Shown here: in pieces, positions 1-12,177 of the stretch
Numbering within the stretch: position 1 is the stretch's first letter
Layout of the letters: every line of letters begins with the position of its first letter
Assembly: GCA_025403435.1 (NCBI GenBank)
Contig: CM046348.1
Location: 22,565,899-22,629,898 of the forward strand
Reading direction: 5' to 3'
DNA from: Artocarpus heterophyllus
Taxonomy: Eukaryota; Streptophyta; Magnoliopsida; Rosales; Moraceae
DNA: 64,000 bases
The notes under the pieces: model-generated
The model's database searches: none
The model's input: only the letters and a program-made list of their open reading frames with translations
What the model was told of the DNA's origin: nothing
Program-made: the position numbers and the translations under genes

Positions 1-20
1 TTTATGGTAGGGTCGAAGAA

Positions 21-51
21 GATGCTAATAAAAGAGTACTTTATTAGCATC
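21..51. repeat. Short perfect inverted repeat (hairpin)
   Basis: A 12-base arm at 21-32 (gatgctaataaa) is followed by a 7-base spacer and its exact reverse complement at 40-51. It could form a stem-loop in RNA or be the remains of a small transposon. Nothing nearby decides its role. Confidence 0.5.
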
Positions 52-210
52 TCCTTCTAAAAGAGGATACTGCTAAGCTAAAAGCTCAACAATTAACTAA
101 ATAAAGAAGGGGGTGTCGAATGAAGGGAGGCGCGCACCCCATTTTATAATGCCCATTGCTTGATCTGATGGTTGGAATAAATAGCAAGACCAAATGAGAG
201 ATTTGGAGCA

Positions 211-450
211 TTGGCTCAGGGATGGTATGCAAGTCGTACGACTGAGATGACTGCTACATATGAAGCCGGCTACACGGAAGTGGATGAAGCTCATCCGAAA
301 GTGGTAGACACTAGGGCCGGGCTGCGTCTTAGTGTATTGTCAGCTGAGACTCCTCCAACGTGCATGTTCTACATGGACATACAAGATTTGCTAGCGGCGC
401 AATTGGACGACTTCAAATGCGACATGTGGCAAGTGAAATTAAAATTCTAA
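211..450 (+). CDS. Unidentified ORF, possible 3' end of a gene or gene fragment
   Basis: An open frame of about 79 codons ends at a TAA and is followed by very AT-rich sequence. Its base composition is much richer in GC than the flank, which is why it may be coding. The first codon is TTG, and a splice-acceptor-like cag precedes the GGATGGTATG at about 219, so this could be a last exon whose upstream part lies outside the window. The protein has stretches such as RAGLRLSVLSAETPP and FYMDIQDLLAAQL that I do not recognise. It could equally be a captured fragment or chance. Confidence 0.25.
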   Translation: MAQGWYASRTTEMTATYEAGYTEVDEAHPKVVDTRAGLRLSVLSAETPPTCMFYMDIQDLLAAQLDDFKCDMWQVKLKF

Positions 451-2757
451 TTTTCTTTAGTGTTATTTTTGCATTTGTTATCTGGTTTTGCCCATTTGGT
501 GTTGTTTTGCTCTGTTTTTAAACCAAATTTCAAATCTAAAGATATAAAATTAATTATTTTATAAACATAATATTTACAATAATTATAAAAAAAAACACAC
601 AAACATACTAAAAATAATTCTAAAATTCTAAAATTAACGGAACTTTTGGGCTTTACATAGATATATTATTTAAGACTCAGAAATATTTTTTGAAATTACT
701 AAAAATATATAGTAAAACATATTTACAAACTTAAAACACACTATAAAAGATATTGAGACTCAAAAAAATTACCTCATTATTTTTACGATTTTAATTAATT
801 TCAAAATTAACTAATATTTTACATATGAAAATGATTCTAAAAATTACCAAAAATATTACTACGCATAAAAACATATTAAGAGCTTGATCTTAAACATATT
901 TTTATACTATAAAACCGAAATACTATTTTACACGTGAATGCTATTAATTATAGGCTTTAAAGAGAAGTAAAAACATAATTACATGATTTTAATCTTGAAA
1001 AATGTAAACTTTTATAGTCTCATCACAGTCTAACTAGTTTATTATTAATGTCTAACAATTGAAGCAATATAATTTTTAAAGCCTTCATTTCGCGTTGGCG
1101 AATGGAGCAGCCTACACACTAACTCAGTTTGTTAATAATACTGGCCAAAAAATATTTTATGTAATAGCATAGTTGATTTTTGGTTTATTTGGAGTTTAAG
1201 TTCAAAATACAAATACATATAAAAGTCAAAACTTGTGATGTAAGTTGTACTTTGTTTAGTAAAAACGGTTCCAAGGTCTATTTTTATGGTTCTAATAACT
1301 TTTTAAGTTAGGCCCACCCCTTGTAACATGTTTTTTTCTTTTTTTTAAAGAAAGTACTTTTATGTTGATTATATTACATAAAAAGGAAGCTTTCCTCAAA
1401 ATATTAGTGTTTAATATTGTCAGTTTATACCATAAAGTTTAGTTGTTTAATGCAAAATCTTTTACACACTATAGTATAAAAAATAAATTATAATATAAAG
1501 CTCTTATATGCTACAATATTTTTAACCAAAATTGATTAAAACCGACGTTCTCAAACATATTATATTTATGTGATTTACTCAGTTTCTGAATTACTCCGCA
1601 TGTCCCTGACTATAGATCTTCCAAATAATTACCCAACAACTGACCAGCTGGTACAAACAGATCAGATTTTGAGTTTGACTTGTAACAATGAGTAGTGTTT
1701 TTGCCAAAGCTTCTTCTGGTTTCCAAGTTTTGTGCCCACTAAACAGGTTGGTAAGATTTTGAACCCGTTTTCTTTCAACTAGCTAGCCACGTCGATGATA
1801 CTTTCTACACGAAGGAAGTTTTTGTCCAGAGAAAATATTCACCCGAAGAAGTTGTTTGTTTCATTTTTTTCAAATTATGGGTGTCGTTTGCTATAGAGTG
1901 GGGCACTTTTAGCCTTTTGTCCTGCTTCGATAAAGCCAGATTAAAGTTAGGGTCGGCAAAGGAAAAATAAAAATAAAAAAATAATAAAAGACAGAGGAAA
2001 AAAAGAAATGGTCATAATAGCTGCTTTTTTTTTTTTTTTAACTGCAATGATTTTCATCGATCAATTGACAAATCGTCAAGTATAATAAGTGAGATGCAAT
2101 TGAAGAAGAATAAAAAAGATACAAATGATAAATTAAAGATAAAAAGAGTGAAAAAAAGATGAAAAAATATATGTAATTTCATTGTAACTTTAGTTCAAAA
2201 TTTGAGTTTTGTTTACGCCCTCCTTGAAAAAGAGAATCATGACTCCTCCTTTAATCTTAGTTAACTAGCTGCATAAAAGTTTGATGCTCAGCATCTTTCC
2301 ACATTGAGAAGCTGTTAAACTTTTTGAACTGGGATTATTATTATTTCCTGGAGGCAAACTCTTGCACTAAAAAAGAGTAATAATTGAAGAAAAAGAAAAG
2401 CTTGTGAAATTACAAGGCAGTAAAATATGGTGTGGAAAAAGTCTTTCTGGGTTGTCGGCGAGGGAGCAAATGCCGGGTCCACCGGTGCGTCGGTGCTTCC
2501 CGTCGACGGTTTTGCTTTGGAGGGACCCAATACAACACCGCAAATACAGGAGCTTCCTTGTGGGTTGCCGTACGGATTATAATTTATATTTAATATATAT
2601 AAACATATATATACACACACACACACACACACATGCCAACCTTGCACCGACACCGTATATTATGTGAAACATGTTAGAGAATCCAAATATTAATACGTAA
2701 ATCTTTTTAATGAAACCAAGACATTAAATATATACACGCACAAATAAATCATGCAAG
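451..2757. other. AT-rich intergenic region, no gene seen
   Basis: I see only AT-rich sequence with poly(A) and poly(T) runs. At about 1440-1550 a stretch with ctcttatatgctacaat resembles the core of the MITE family described at 17225, but the ends cannot be placed. Short frames at 2315-2667 on both strands overlap a CA microsatellite and are not believable genes. Confidence 0.5.
2611..2633. repeat. CA dinucleotide microsatellite
   Basis: An uninterrupted run of about eleven CA units preceded by a TA-rich tract. Confidence 0.85.
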
Positions 2758-2835
2758 TTATTAACATTTTATAAGGGAAAAGAAAAGGTTACCATTTTAT
2801 TAACATTTTATAAGGGAGAAGAAAAGGTTACCATT
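2758..2835. repeat. 39-bp tandem duplication
   Basis: The unit starting ttattaacattttataaggg occurs at 2758-2796 and again at 2797-2835 with only a few changes (for example gggaaaag versus gggagaag). It sits immediately upstream of a TATA-like box at about 2841. Confidence 0.85.
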
Positions 2836-2840
2836 CATTC

Positions 2841-2853
2841 TCTATATAAAAGA
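2841..2853 (+). promoter_or_regulatory. TATA-like box, possible promoter without a recognised gene
   Basis: The sequence ctctatataaaag is a good match to a plant TATA box. It is followed within about 70 bases by gtgtag|gtaatg, which could be a 5' splice donor. No open reading frame or known microRNA precursor was recognised in the next 3 kb, so this may be chance in AT-rich DNA or the start of a non-coding transcript. Confidence 0.25.
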
Positions 2854-5160
2854 GCGAATATTGTACGTGGATCATGCGTCTACTTTGTGCACAAGAAGAA
2901 TTCAATGTGTAGGTAATGCATCTTCTCTTTCGTATAGTATAGTATGTTTTTATTTTTTATTTTTTAAAAGTACTTCTCTATTTGGTAAATTGATACTAAC
3001 TAGTAGTAATATAAAGTCTCACGTGTTATAATATTTACATCATTTTTTTTATTTAAATCGGTTTGTCAAACACCGTAATCATTTATGCAATTTGATTTAT
3101 TGCTTCCGTTAAAAAAAAAAACTGATTAATTGCTAGCTTGAAATCACTCTCATTAAAAAAAAAAAGAAAAAGGTCACATGGTGAGGATAGAGGTAAGAGT
3201 AGGACATTGTACTTATCTTACCTTCGTCAGGGAAGCCGGTCAACGTCTTTGAAAGTTTCATGATTATATGCACGTTTTGGAGGCCTCTAAAATTTCACCA
3301 GTCAGATATTTTGTATTATATTGAAATTGAGAGGGTAAAAAAATTTGGAATGTTATATATTTTTTGACAAATTTCAACTGTCCAACATAAAACATTTTTT
3401 CGTCCAACATCTGACAAATTACTTGCACGGAGAAAGTCTGTACTCTATATTAGTGGCATCAGAATCTGTTCACAAAATTAGAAACCAAAAAAAAAAAAAA
3501 GATTTTGGTTTAATACACAATATGTTTTTTTTTTCCTTTCAATTGTATCAAGATTTGTTTAATTTGTCACAAACTCAGTTTCAGATTAAATAGTACAAGA
3601 TTCTCATATATTATAATATAAAATAAAAATACATTTTAGTATTTTTAATTTTAACTTTGAGTTTTAGCTTGCTTTCAAAACACACTGTAAGAGTTCATTA
3701 GGGCGTTTGTGTGCTTTTTTATATTTGGAACCCAAAAGTAGGTAAAGGGCTTTCAAAGTGGTAGTTGCACAGTCATCTTCACATTTTTTTGGGTCAAAGC
3801 ATGAGACACCCTTTTAAGAGAACAACAACATCATTAACATTTGAGATAATTATGGGGCTTAAAATTATGATTAAGCACTGCAAGGTTTGTTTTGTGGGAC
3901 GGCCTTTTCTTCTTTTCAGGTGTACATCATGCAAATAAACTTTTGAATTCTCTCTAATCACTTTTCTATAATTTTGTTGATTTGTACTAATTCATGATTA
4001 CGACATGATTTGACGCATATGCTGTACATGACGACAACCACCAATCTTGGAGTATATGTTGCAATCAATAACGGTAATCACATCAACGTATTTGTTTAAT
4101 TTATTTCATTTTCAGTGTCCTCTCTGCTTCTTAACACGTTCTATTAATTTAAGTCCCAATATTAAATTAGTACAAGGATTCAAACATATAAATCTAGCAT
4201 TGGAATTTATAAGATACGCATCTAATTAATATAAAATAAAGAGATTTTTTGACTAGAATTTTTACTTGTGATACATGTTTTAAAACCGTTAGATTTTATC
4301 AAAATAATTTTTTCCCTACATATTTGACAGCTGAAACATAGATACTTATCATTATGTACTTTTTTTGTTCCCAGGAGAGATATTGTCACAAAATATACCA
4401 TATATATATATGTGTGTGTAAGTATATATAAAACTGATGTATCTTTCTTATGATGAATTCATTGATTTCACTATTTTGTCCTGTACAGAAGGAACTAGTG
4501 AGTATGGACTGGGGTCAAACACGTTACGTGGAATTTCACTTGTTAGTCAAACATTTTTTTATATTATCTAATGCTTAAAACCAGGCCAGCCAATAATAAA
4601 TTAAAATAAAAGCAGAACTGGGTTTTAGTAACCATAACCATAACCAGAACCATAATAATCCCCTTTAGTCTTATATCTAATCGAATCGTTGCATGATCAA
4701 TGAATGGCAGGCAAGAATTATACACAAGACAAAATACAGAACTTCTACCAAAAACGTTTATGGAGACAACTAATAATTCAGACCCATCTTCCCAGGCCCC
4801 AAAAATTGAATTACTTGTGGAAACTTCTAAGCTATATCAAATGAGCCTAGAAAATCACTAATGCTAATTGTGAAAATATTGAATAATGAAAGGTGGAAAG
4901 TATAGTTTAATAGTAAATCTACACTTGATTTTACCGAAAAATTTGTAGGCCATTTGACACTTCAATTATAATTAAAGTTTTGAATTTAAAAACTGTAATT
5001 GTAAAAACTTTACACTGTAATAAATTTTTTAACTTTTAGTGTAGTTGCTGAGAGTTTTACATTGTTTACAGTTAGAACTGAAGATCTAAAACTAAAGTAT
5101 TAAACGGACACTAAAAGTTTGAATCTCTCACTCTATTATTTTTAAACAATAATAATGATC
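2854..5160. other. AT-rich intergenic region, no gene seen
   Basis: There is no supported gene. The stretch at about 4970-5110 (ttacactgtaat, gagagttttacattg) looks like a decayed relative of the MITE family at 17225. Confidence 0.45.
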
Positions 5161-5162
5161 TT

Positions 5163-5468
5163 AAAAAAAATCATGGGCATTTGGGCATTTTTTTAAAATA
5201 TGTTTTTTCTTGGCCCTAAATCATGGTTGAAATTAAGCCAATTTGTATAGAAACAAGCACACCATCATAAGAAATTAAGTGGTAAACCACACCTAATTTT
5301 TATCAAAAGGTGTAAAGTTTAAATCTCTTATTTTTATTAAAAAAAATGATTATAGAGAAATTAGGGGCATTTGGGCATTTTTCTAAAATATGTTCTAACT
5401 TGGCCTTAAATCATGGTTGAAATCAAGCCAATTTGTATGGAAATAAGTGCACCGCCACCATAAGAAAT
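5163..5468. repeat. Direct duplication of about 110 bp, 190-bp period, upstream of the GH9 gene
   Basis: The segment from gggcatttgggcattttt through catggttgaaattaagcc and ccatcataagaaat occurs at about 5163-5277. It recurs at about 5353-5468 with roughly ten differences. Both copies lie within 720 bp upstream of the start codon at 5876, so the second is probably inside the promoter region. Confidence 0.8.
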
Positions 5469-5875
5469 AATGGAGGCGATCGATCCACTTGTCCCTGCCA
5501 AATCTCAGTAAAGTGACACCACAGTCCACGCCGTTTTTCCTCATTTAGCACAACAGAAACACTAAACATTGCAAGAATCACGCAAGCCTCAGTAAAGAAA
5601 GGAGAGAAAAAAAAAAAAAAATTGGGATTTTTTTCTTCCGTCTTTTCTTCGTCTCTTTCCTTTTCTTCCCACATTGTCATGTGAATCTCACATGCATAAG
5701 AGTGTCCCCATCGGACCGTCAATAGACTCAAATACAAATAGACAAAAAAAGTTTGTTTTTGAAACTTGAAAGAGTTCAACTTTTCCTCCCCTTGCACTAT
5801 TGTAATTTCCTTCCCTTCACTCCTTAAAGAAAAACTCCCCCTAGTTTTCCTTTAGAAGGGAAGGGATATCCTCAA

Positions 5876-7183
5876 ATGGAAAAGAAGAAGCTCCCCATTC
5901 TCTTTCTTCTTCTTTTCATCCTTTTTCTTTGTCAAATCTCCAACATTTTTGCCAAAGAAGGTCAATCTTTCGATTACGCCGAAGCTCTCAAAAAGAGTCT
6001 TCTCTACTTTGAATCTCAACGCTCCGGTCGCTTGCCGTACAACCAAAGAGTCCTTTGGCGTGACCATTCCGGCCTCACCGACGGCCTAGAACAAGGAGTA
6101 CGTTCAAATTGTCACCACGTAATTTGAAAATGTACCATAAGTAGTTACATACCCTACACTAGTACTAATGTGGGCACTAATTGAATTAATTTTGTGCAGG
6201 TAGATTTGGTAGGAGGATATTACGACGCAGGTGACCACGTAAAGTTTGGCCTACCAATGGCCTTCACCGTCACAATGCTGTCGTGGGGCGTCATCGAATA
6301 CCGCCCGCAAATCGCCGACGCCGGCCAATTGCTCCACGCCTTGGAGGCGATCAAGTGGGGTACCGATTACTTCATCAAAGCTCACACCAGCCCAAATGTG
6401 TTGTGGGCAGAGGTAAATTAATTAATGATGGTAATTTTTTTTTTTAACATTTGCGACAGCTAGTGAATCTGGTTGGTCATAATTTTTTTTTTCCTGTGGC
6501 CTAATAAATTAGGTCGGGGACGGAGACACAGACCACTATTGTTGGCAACGGCCCGAAGACATGACGACTTCGCGGCAAGCCTACAAGATCGACGAGGGCA
6601 ACCCCGGGTCGGATCTCGCCGGAGAGACCGCTGCCGCCATGGCTGCCGCTTCCATAGTGTTCAAGTCAACAAACCCGCATTACTCTCACTTACTCCTACA
6701 ACACGCCCAACAGGTTCCAATTTAGTACTACTTAATTCTATGGATCATCAAATGGGGTTGTTGGAATTTTGAGTGTTTTAGTTCCTGCTAATTAAGTAGG
6801 AGGATATACCAAACTTTATATATAGGAAACCAAAATTGTCTTTTGGTACCTTTATCTTTTCATTAATTAAGGATTAATTTTTTTTAATTTTTATTTTTTT
6901 GGTTTTAATGTAGTTGTTTGAATTCGGAGACAAGTACAGAGGAAAGTATGATGGGAGTGTGGGAGTGGTGAAGAGCTACTATGCGTCGGTGAGCGGTTTC
7001 ATGGATGAGTTGTTGTGGGCAGCTTTGTGGCTGTACAAGGCTACCGACAATGAAGATTATTTGAAATACGTTATAAACAAGGCTCATGACTTTGGTGGAA
7101 CTGGTTGGGCCATAACCGAGTTCAGTTGGGACGTTAAATATGCCGGTCTTCAACTTATGGCCTCTCAGGTAAAACAATAAAAC

Positions 7184-7216
<33 letters not shown>

Positions 7217-9514
7217 AATAAATAAATGAATAATCTTATGCGCACCTTTGGAACTTTTAGGTCATTTTCATGTTCTGTTTCGAGCATTAAATTCTCTCAT
7301 TAGATTTTTTGAATTTTAAAAAAATCCCACTTGATTTTCTTTGTTAGTTTTTCTATTAAAAATAGTTAGAAAAAGAGAGATTAAGGGAAAAAGTTAAGTG
7401 AGGCTAACTTAAAATTTACAAGGTAACTTAAGAGTTTTTAAAGTTTAGGAAACAAAATAAGAATAAATTTTTGGAAGAAACATGTGAGATTGATCCAAAG
7501 AAATTTTTTTTAAAAAAAGTAAGCTTTCTTTAACATGTCTCTTTCATTTGCAACCTCCAAAGTCAAGAGTCTATAATTTGGCCAAATTTAAATTGCGCTT
7601 TTCTGGAGAAACTATAGGGCTGCCTAAGACTTAACATTTGTTTTTGGTCTGGTCTATCCCGGATAGGTGTCTTAATTTCACTATATCAAAATCTTTTTGG
7701 GAGTTTGCTTTTTTCCCAAAATTCAAAGAGGGAATAATTGTGCAACTTTAGGAACACCACGCCCTTTTGCTTTTATGGAGTTTCAGAATTGGAGTGCGCC
7801 TCAATTGAGGCACAAGACTAGGCTTTCATAGAGACGAAAAATTTGAAGGGAAAAAGAAAAAGAGTGCCCTAGAAATATATGCCCACTAAACTAATTTCAC
7901 TGTAAAAATTGGCATGGAACGTGGCAAAAAGCACTTAAAGATAGCACAATAATGATCCGACACTGCTTCTGTGAAACTTAAAGATTGGAGCCTTGTGTCG
8001 CATTTGGGTGACCCACGCTTATTAAACCTAGTGAGCGGACACAATCTCTTCATTTAAGTGTGTTAGTTTGTTAGATGGGAAACAACTTCATAAGCTTCTT
8101 CAATCACTTCTTAACAAACTTAAAAAATAATATAGGTGGAATTTATGATTGCTTTTAGAGAGTCACGTTATGTCCTTTTTTTTAGGTAATATTAATTGTC
8201 TTTCCAATTAAATTTTGACAACTTATTGAATTGCTTAAATATTTATAATATTTAATTTCAATAATGTGATCAAGTTATAAACTTTTAATGATATGACAAA
8301 TAAGTAGTGAAGAGACAATCAATGAAACATGAAAATGAAGACATCAATATAAACTTGATTTTAGAACCCTAAAACCACTCTTTAGCGGATATAATTACTG
8401 TGTTTGATACTTTGCACAAAACCAATACAATTTTCAAGTTATTCTAAATTTTATAGCATTTAGAGTCTTCTTTGTAGCGCTTTTATCAAAAGTATACCAA
8501 TCGCAGACTAGGCGATGGTCGTCAAGTAGGTCTTAGACCATGACAAAAGTTTTGGTCTAATTAATCCTATTTCTTTTAGACAAAAATCTCGTTTAAGCTT
8601 AATTTACTTTTTGTTAGATTAGAAAATTTAAATTTTGCTTCTTTTTATACATCGCTTGCAACAATAATTATTCAAGTTTAAGGATCAAAACGAGACTTTT
8701 ATAACTTGAATTCTCCGTGCAATTAATCCTTTGATAATACGAGTTTTTGAACACGTTACATGACCTAATGAAAGATGCTGCATTGTATTTTTTTTTCCTC
8801 TCTTTGTAGTTTTACTGAATCAAAATTCTGTTTATCCAGTTGCTAACGGAAGGAAAACACCAAGGCCAGGCTCGAAGAACACTCGAACAATACCGATCGA
8901 AAGCGGAGTACTACATTTGTTCATGCCTCAACAAGAACACCAACGGCACAAACGTGGAAAGAACACCCTCAGGCTTGTTGTACGTGAGGCAATGGAACAA
9001 CATGCAGTACGTTTCCACAGCTTCCTTTCTACTCACAATCTACTCAGATTTCCTCAAAGCCTCAAACCAAAAGCTCACGTGCCAAGGAGAAGAAATAAAT
9101 CATGAAGAAATATTCAGATTTGCTAAATCACAAGTGGACTACATTCTGGGCTTGAACCCACAAAACATGAGCTACTTGGTGGGCTTTGGGCCCAACTACC
9201 CCAAAAGGGTTCACCACAGAGGGGCCTCAATTGTGTCGTATAGGGAGAACAAAGGGTTCATTGGGTGCACCCAAGGGTACGACAACTGGTACGGCAGAAA
9301 AGAGCCCAACCCAAATGTGTTGGTTGGGGCCTTGGTGGGTGGGCCCGATTGTCAAGACAAATTTAGTGACGAGAGGGACAATTACATGCAGACTGAGGCG
9401 TGTACTTACAATACGGCGCCGTTGGTAGGAGTTTTTGCCAAGTTGTCACAATTAGAGGACCAAAAGTTGGGTGGTGAAGAGAGGAGTAATTTGCCCTTGG
9501 TTGCTTCTTATTGA
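5876..9514 (+). CDS. GH9 endo-1,4-beta-glucanase (secreted, class B type)
   Basis: Coding exons are 5876-6097, 6200-6412, 6513-6713, 6914-7168 and 8840-9514; all introns are GT..AG and phase 0, giving 521 aa. Residues 1 to about 26 form a signal peptide (lysines, then a Leu/Phe/Ile-rich core). The GH9 catalytic domain follows: [13 protein letters not shown] with Asp83 and Asp86 (nucleophile/base region), KVHHRGAS-type substrate motif at His422-Arg424, and [11 protein letters not shown] with Asp474 and the likely acid Glu483. The protein stops soon after the catalytic domain, with no transmembrane anchor and no C-terminal CBM49, as in class B enzymes. Such enzymes act on cell-wall glucans in the apoplast. 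Intron 4 is long (1671 bp); intron starts include an ATT/ATAA microsatellite at about 7183-7225. The exact paralogue within the family is not assigned. Confidence 0.95.
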
Positions 9515-10017
9515 GAAATTATGACATTGGAATCTTCTATGAGAAATGCGCCCTTTTTTTAGTGCCATTTTGTTTAGTTGTGAGTGAAGTGAACCAAGGT
9601 TCTCGCCTCCACTTTTTGTATCCTACCATTGTTTCAAGTGTTCATAATTCTAAAGTATAAACCTCGAATTGTTGTTTTGATTTCTTTGAAAAGAAAAGCA
9701 AATGTTGTTTTACTTCATATTCTTTATTGTCTATCTTGTTTTAGAAGTTAAAAGAAAGACGTCTCATGCATTGAACTTGAGGATTGTGCATTTGCCCCTT
9801 AAAATTTCAATTCCAACAATGTTCCCTTTGTATTTATGACGCCCCATAAAAGGGGTTTGACTGTTTTAAGTAAATAAGATAAAATAAACGAAGTAATTAA
9901 AGAAAAAGTAAATACATATATGTAGAAAGTAAATAAATATCATCGAAAATAAATATTATTATCGGCGGTCATCGTCACGTAAATACCACGAAGAGGTGCC
10001 GAGATCTTATTCTCATT

Positions 10018-10410
10018 CACTATCACGTGGTCGCTTAGAGATGGTGGTCTTGGGTGTTTTATATATGGGTTCACAATCCTCCCCTCACGAGCTAGCTTTT
10101 GGGGTGGAGTTAGGTGGGTTCATATCATATGGTATCAGAGCCAAACCTCTACTGGTCGATGGGCGCATGTACAAAGGTTCCCTGCCACTCGTGTGGGTTA
10201 ACGACGGAGTTGGCACGAGGATTCCCTGCGGCTCGTGTGGGTTAACGACGGAGTTGGCACGAGTTGGCACGAGGACGTGCAGTCTAAAGGGGTCGGGAAT
10301 GATGTGTCCCACATCGGTTAGAGAGGGTGGTCTTGGGTGTTTTATATATGGGTTCACAATCCTCCCCTCACGAGCTAGCTTTTGGGGTGGAGTTAGGTGG
10401 GTTCATATCA
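10018..10410 (+). mobile_element. TRIM (terminal-repeat retrotransposon in miniature)
   Basis: Two direct repeats of about 100 bp (about 10018-10127 and 10303-10410) share a block from ggtggtcttgggtg to gggttcatatca that is nearly identical in both. The first is followed by tggtatcagagcc (10130-10142), a standard primer-binding site for initiator methionine tRNA. The second is preceded by the purine-rich ctaaaggggtcggga. The 3' copy starts near tgtcccacatcgg, a common start in plant TRIMs; the 5' copy is diverged there. The frames crossing it (9996-10421) are not genes. Confidence 0.75.
10178..10275. repeat. Internal tandem repeat of the TRIM
   Basis: A unit of about 45 bp (ttccctgc, ctcgtgtgggttaacgacgg, agttggcacgagga) occurs twice. 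The last 11 bases (gagttggcacg) are repeated once more. Confidence 0.8.
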
Positions 10411-12177
10411 TATTAACATGATGGTGGGTAGGTAAATAAAATACAAATATCAAGAATAATAATACAAAAAATACTAAAAATCATGGTCTCTAAATTTAAA
10501 AATATACAATTGATAGAGACGAAAACGACATCAACATCGAGACAAGTCGTAAGTACATGCATCCTACTACAGTTTTAACGAAAATACCATATCTACTCAT
10601 AGAGCCAGGTTTCGATCTTGAGACCTTCCTCTTCAAAACTAGAAGAGGGATTTTTAAAAACAGAAAACGTGAGCGTAAGGCTTAGAATAATTATTTAAAA
10701 ATAAGTTATTTCAAAATAGTAATAAAAAATAGAGAATTGTTCACAAACCGTTCTATTTGAGATGAATCTCAAAGTCTTAATAAATTAATAAAAACACTTG
10801 CTTGAAAGCAACTTGATAAGACATCACCGTACGGGTTTTGAAAATCCAAAAGGAATATCAAAATACAATTCTTCAAAATCAAAGACAAATTATTTTCATC
10901 AGTCATTCAAAAGGTCAAGCATTTGGCCCAAACAGTTTAAAAAGAGCTGTCAAAGAAAGGGATAAAAATATGTGTATATCCTACCTCATTTGAAATCCAA
11001 TAACGTAAACTCCAAATAAAATTTAACGTATGCTTCATATACATTTAAAACCTTAAAATTTGTATTTAAAATCAAAAATCACATTTAACAAATATCATTA
11101 TGTCAGTTTAATTATTAGTGTGCCTCTTGACTTAAACTAATCCTAACACAAAATCATAATATTTTTTAAAAACATTTCTAAATCATTAAAAATTGAAAAC
11201 AAAAAAAATACAAATTTCAAGGTTCACAGTCGGCCTGCTGAACATCTTAGTTTCGCCTATCGAACCTGCACAGTTTGGCTTGCCGGTCTTATAGCAGCGG
11301 CCTGTCGAACTTTTCCAGGTTCGGCCTGCCGATCAAATGAATCTGGCCTGCCGAACTGCTTGAATCTAGCACGTCGAAGATCAAGTTCGACCTGCCAACT
11401 TGGCAAAATCTGAGTACTCGAGACTTAGAGTCTCGACCTCCCCAAGCTCATAAATTCAAATCAAAACCTATTTTCTCAATCCCAATGCATAAAAATCATA
11501 TAGAAAGCATAGAAAACCATTATAGAACAAGTTTAAATCATTTTCCCCAAATTTAAACTCAATTTCACAATAGATTTGAAAATTAAAGAAAAATATTAAA
11601 ACTTGATTAAATCAATTTTTGTTCAAATAAAGCTTAAATCCATGATAAAACTAGTCCTATAAGCTTAGATTAAACATCATCTAAGCTCATCGAAGTTCAG
11701 ATTCAACAATCAAAGAAAATTTAGAAAATTGAAAATAAAACTTTGAAATTTTAAGGAAAAGAGAAAATTAACCTTTGATGACGTTTTTGGATAAAAAACT
11801 TGATGATTAAACTTCAATCCTTGCTCAAATCCATAAGAATGAAGCTTGAAATCAAGATTTTTGAGAGGAAGAAAGTGAGAGAGAGGGCTGAGCACGAGAG
11901 GAAGAAAGAGAGAGAGAGCGTGAAAAATGAAAAGAAAAAGGAAATGGAAAAGAAAAAGAAAAAGAAAAACCCTTAGGGCATTTTCATAAATATGGGAAAA
12001 ATATGGGGTAAAAAATATCATTTGATATTTTAAAAATTAAAAATCAAATTTTAAATATGACAAATGCAACAAAATTTTAAATAACTGAAAAGTAACATCA
12101 AAAGTTATACTGGCACACTTAATAATTAAACTTGACATAACTAACCTTACTTTAAAATTCAAGGGCGTTACAGTATT

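Larger units (their letters stand above)
9835..12172. mobile_element. Solo LTR (2338 bp) with 5-bp target duplication
   Basis: The element begins TATGACGCCCC and ends GGGCGTTACA, a mutated form of the TGTAACRCCC...GGGYGTYACA termini of the other two solo LTRs here. It is flanked by gtatt on both sides (9830-9834 and 12173-12177). No gag, pol, primer site or second LTR belongs to it, so it is best read as an LTR left after recombination between the two LTRs of a retrotransposon. The first dinucleotide is TA instead of TG. A TRIM lies inside it. The Ty3/gypsy family is likely but not shown. Confidence 0.75.

Noticed and set aside
9996..10421. 141-aa open frame
   Set aside because: It covers the TRIM with both its terminal repeats and encodes the same peptide twice, so it is a by-product of the repeat.
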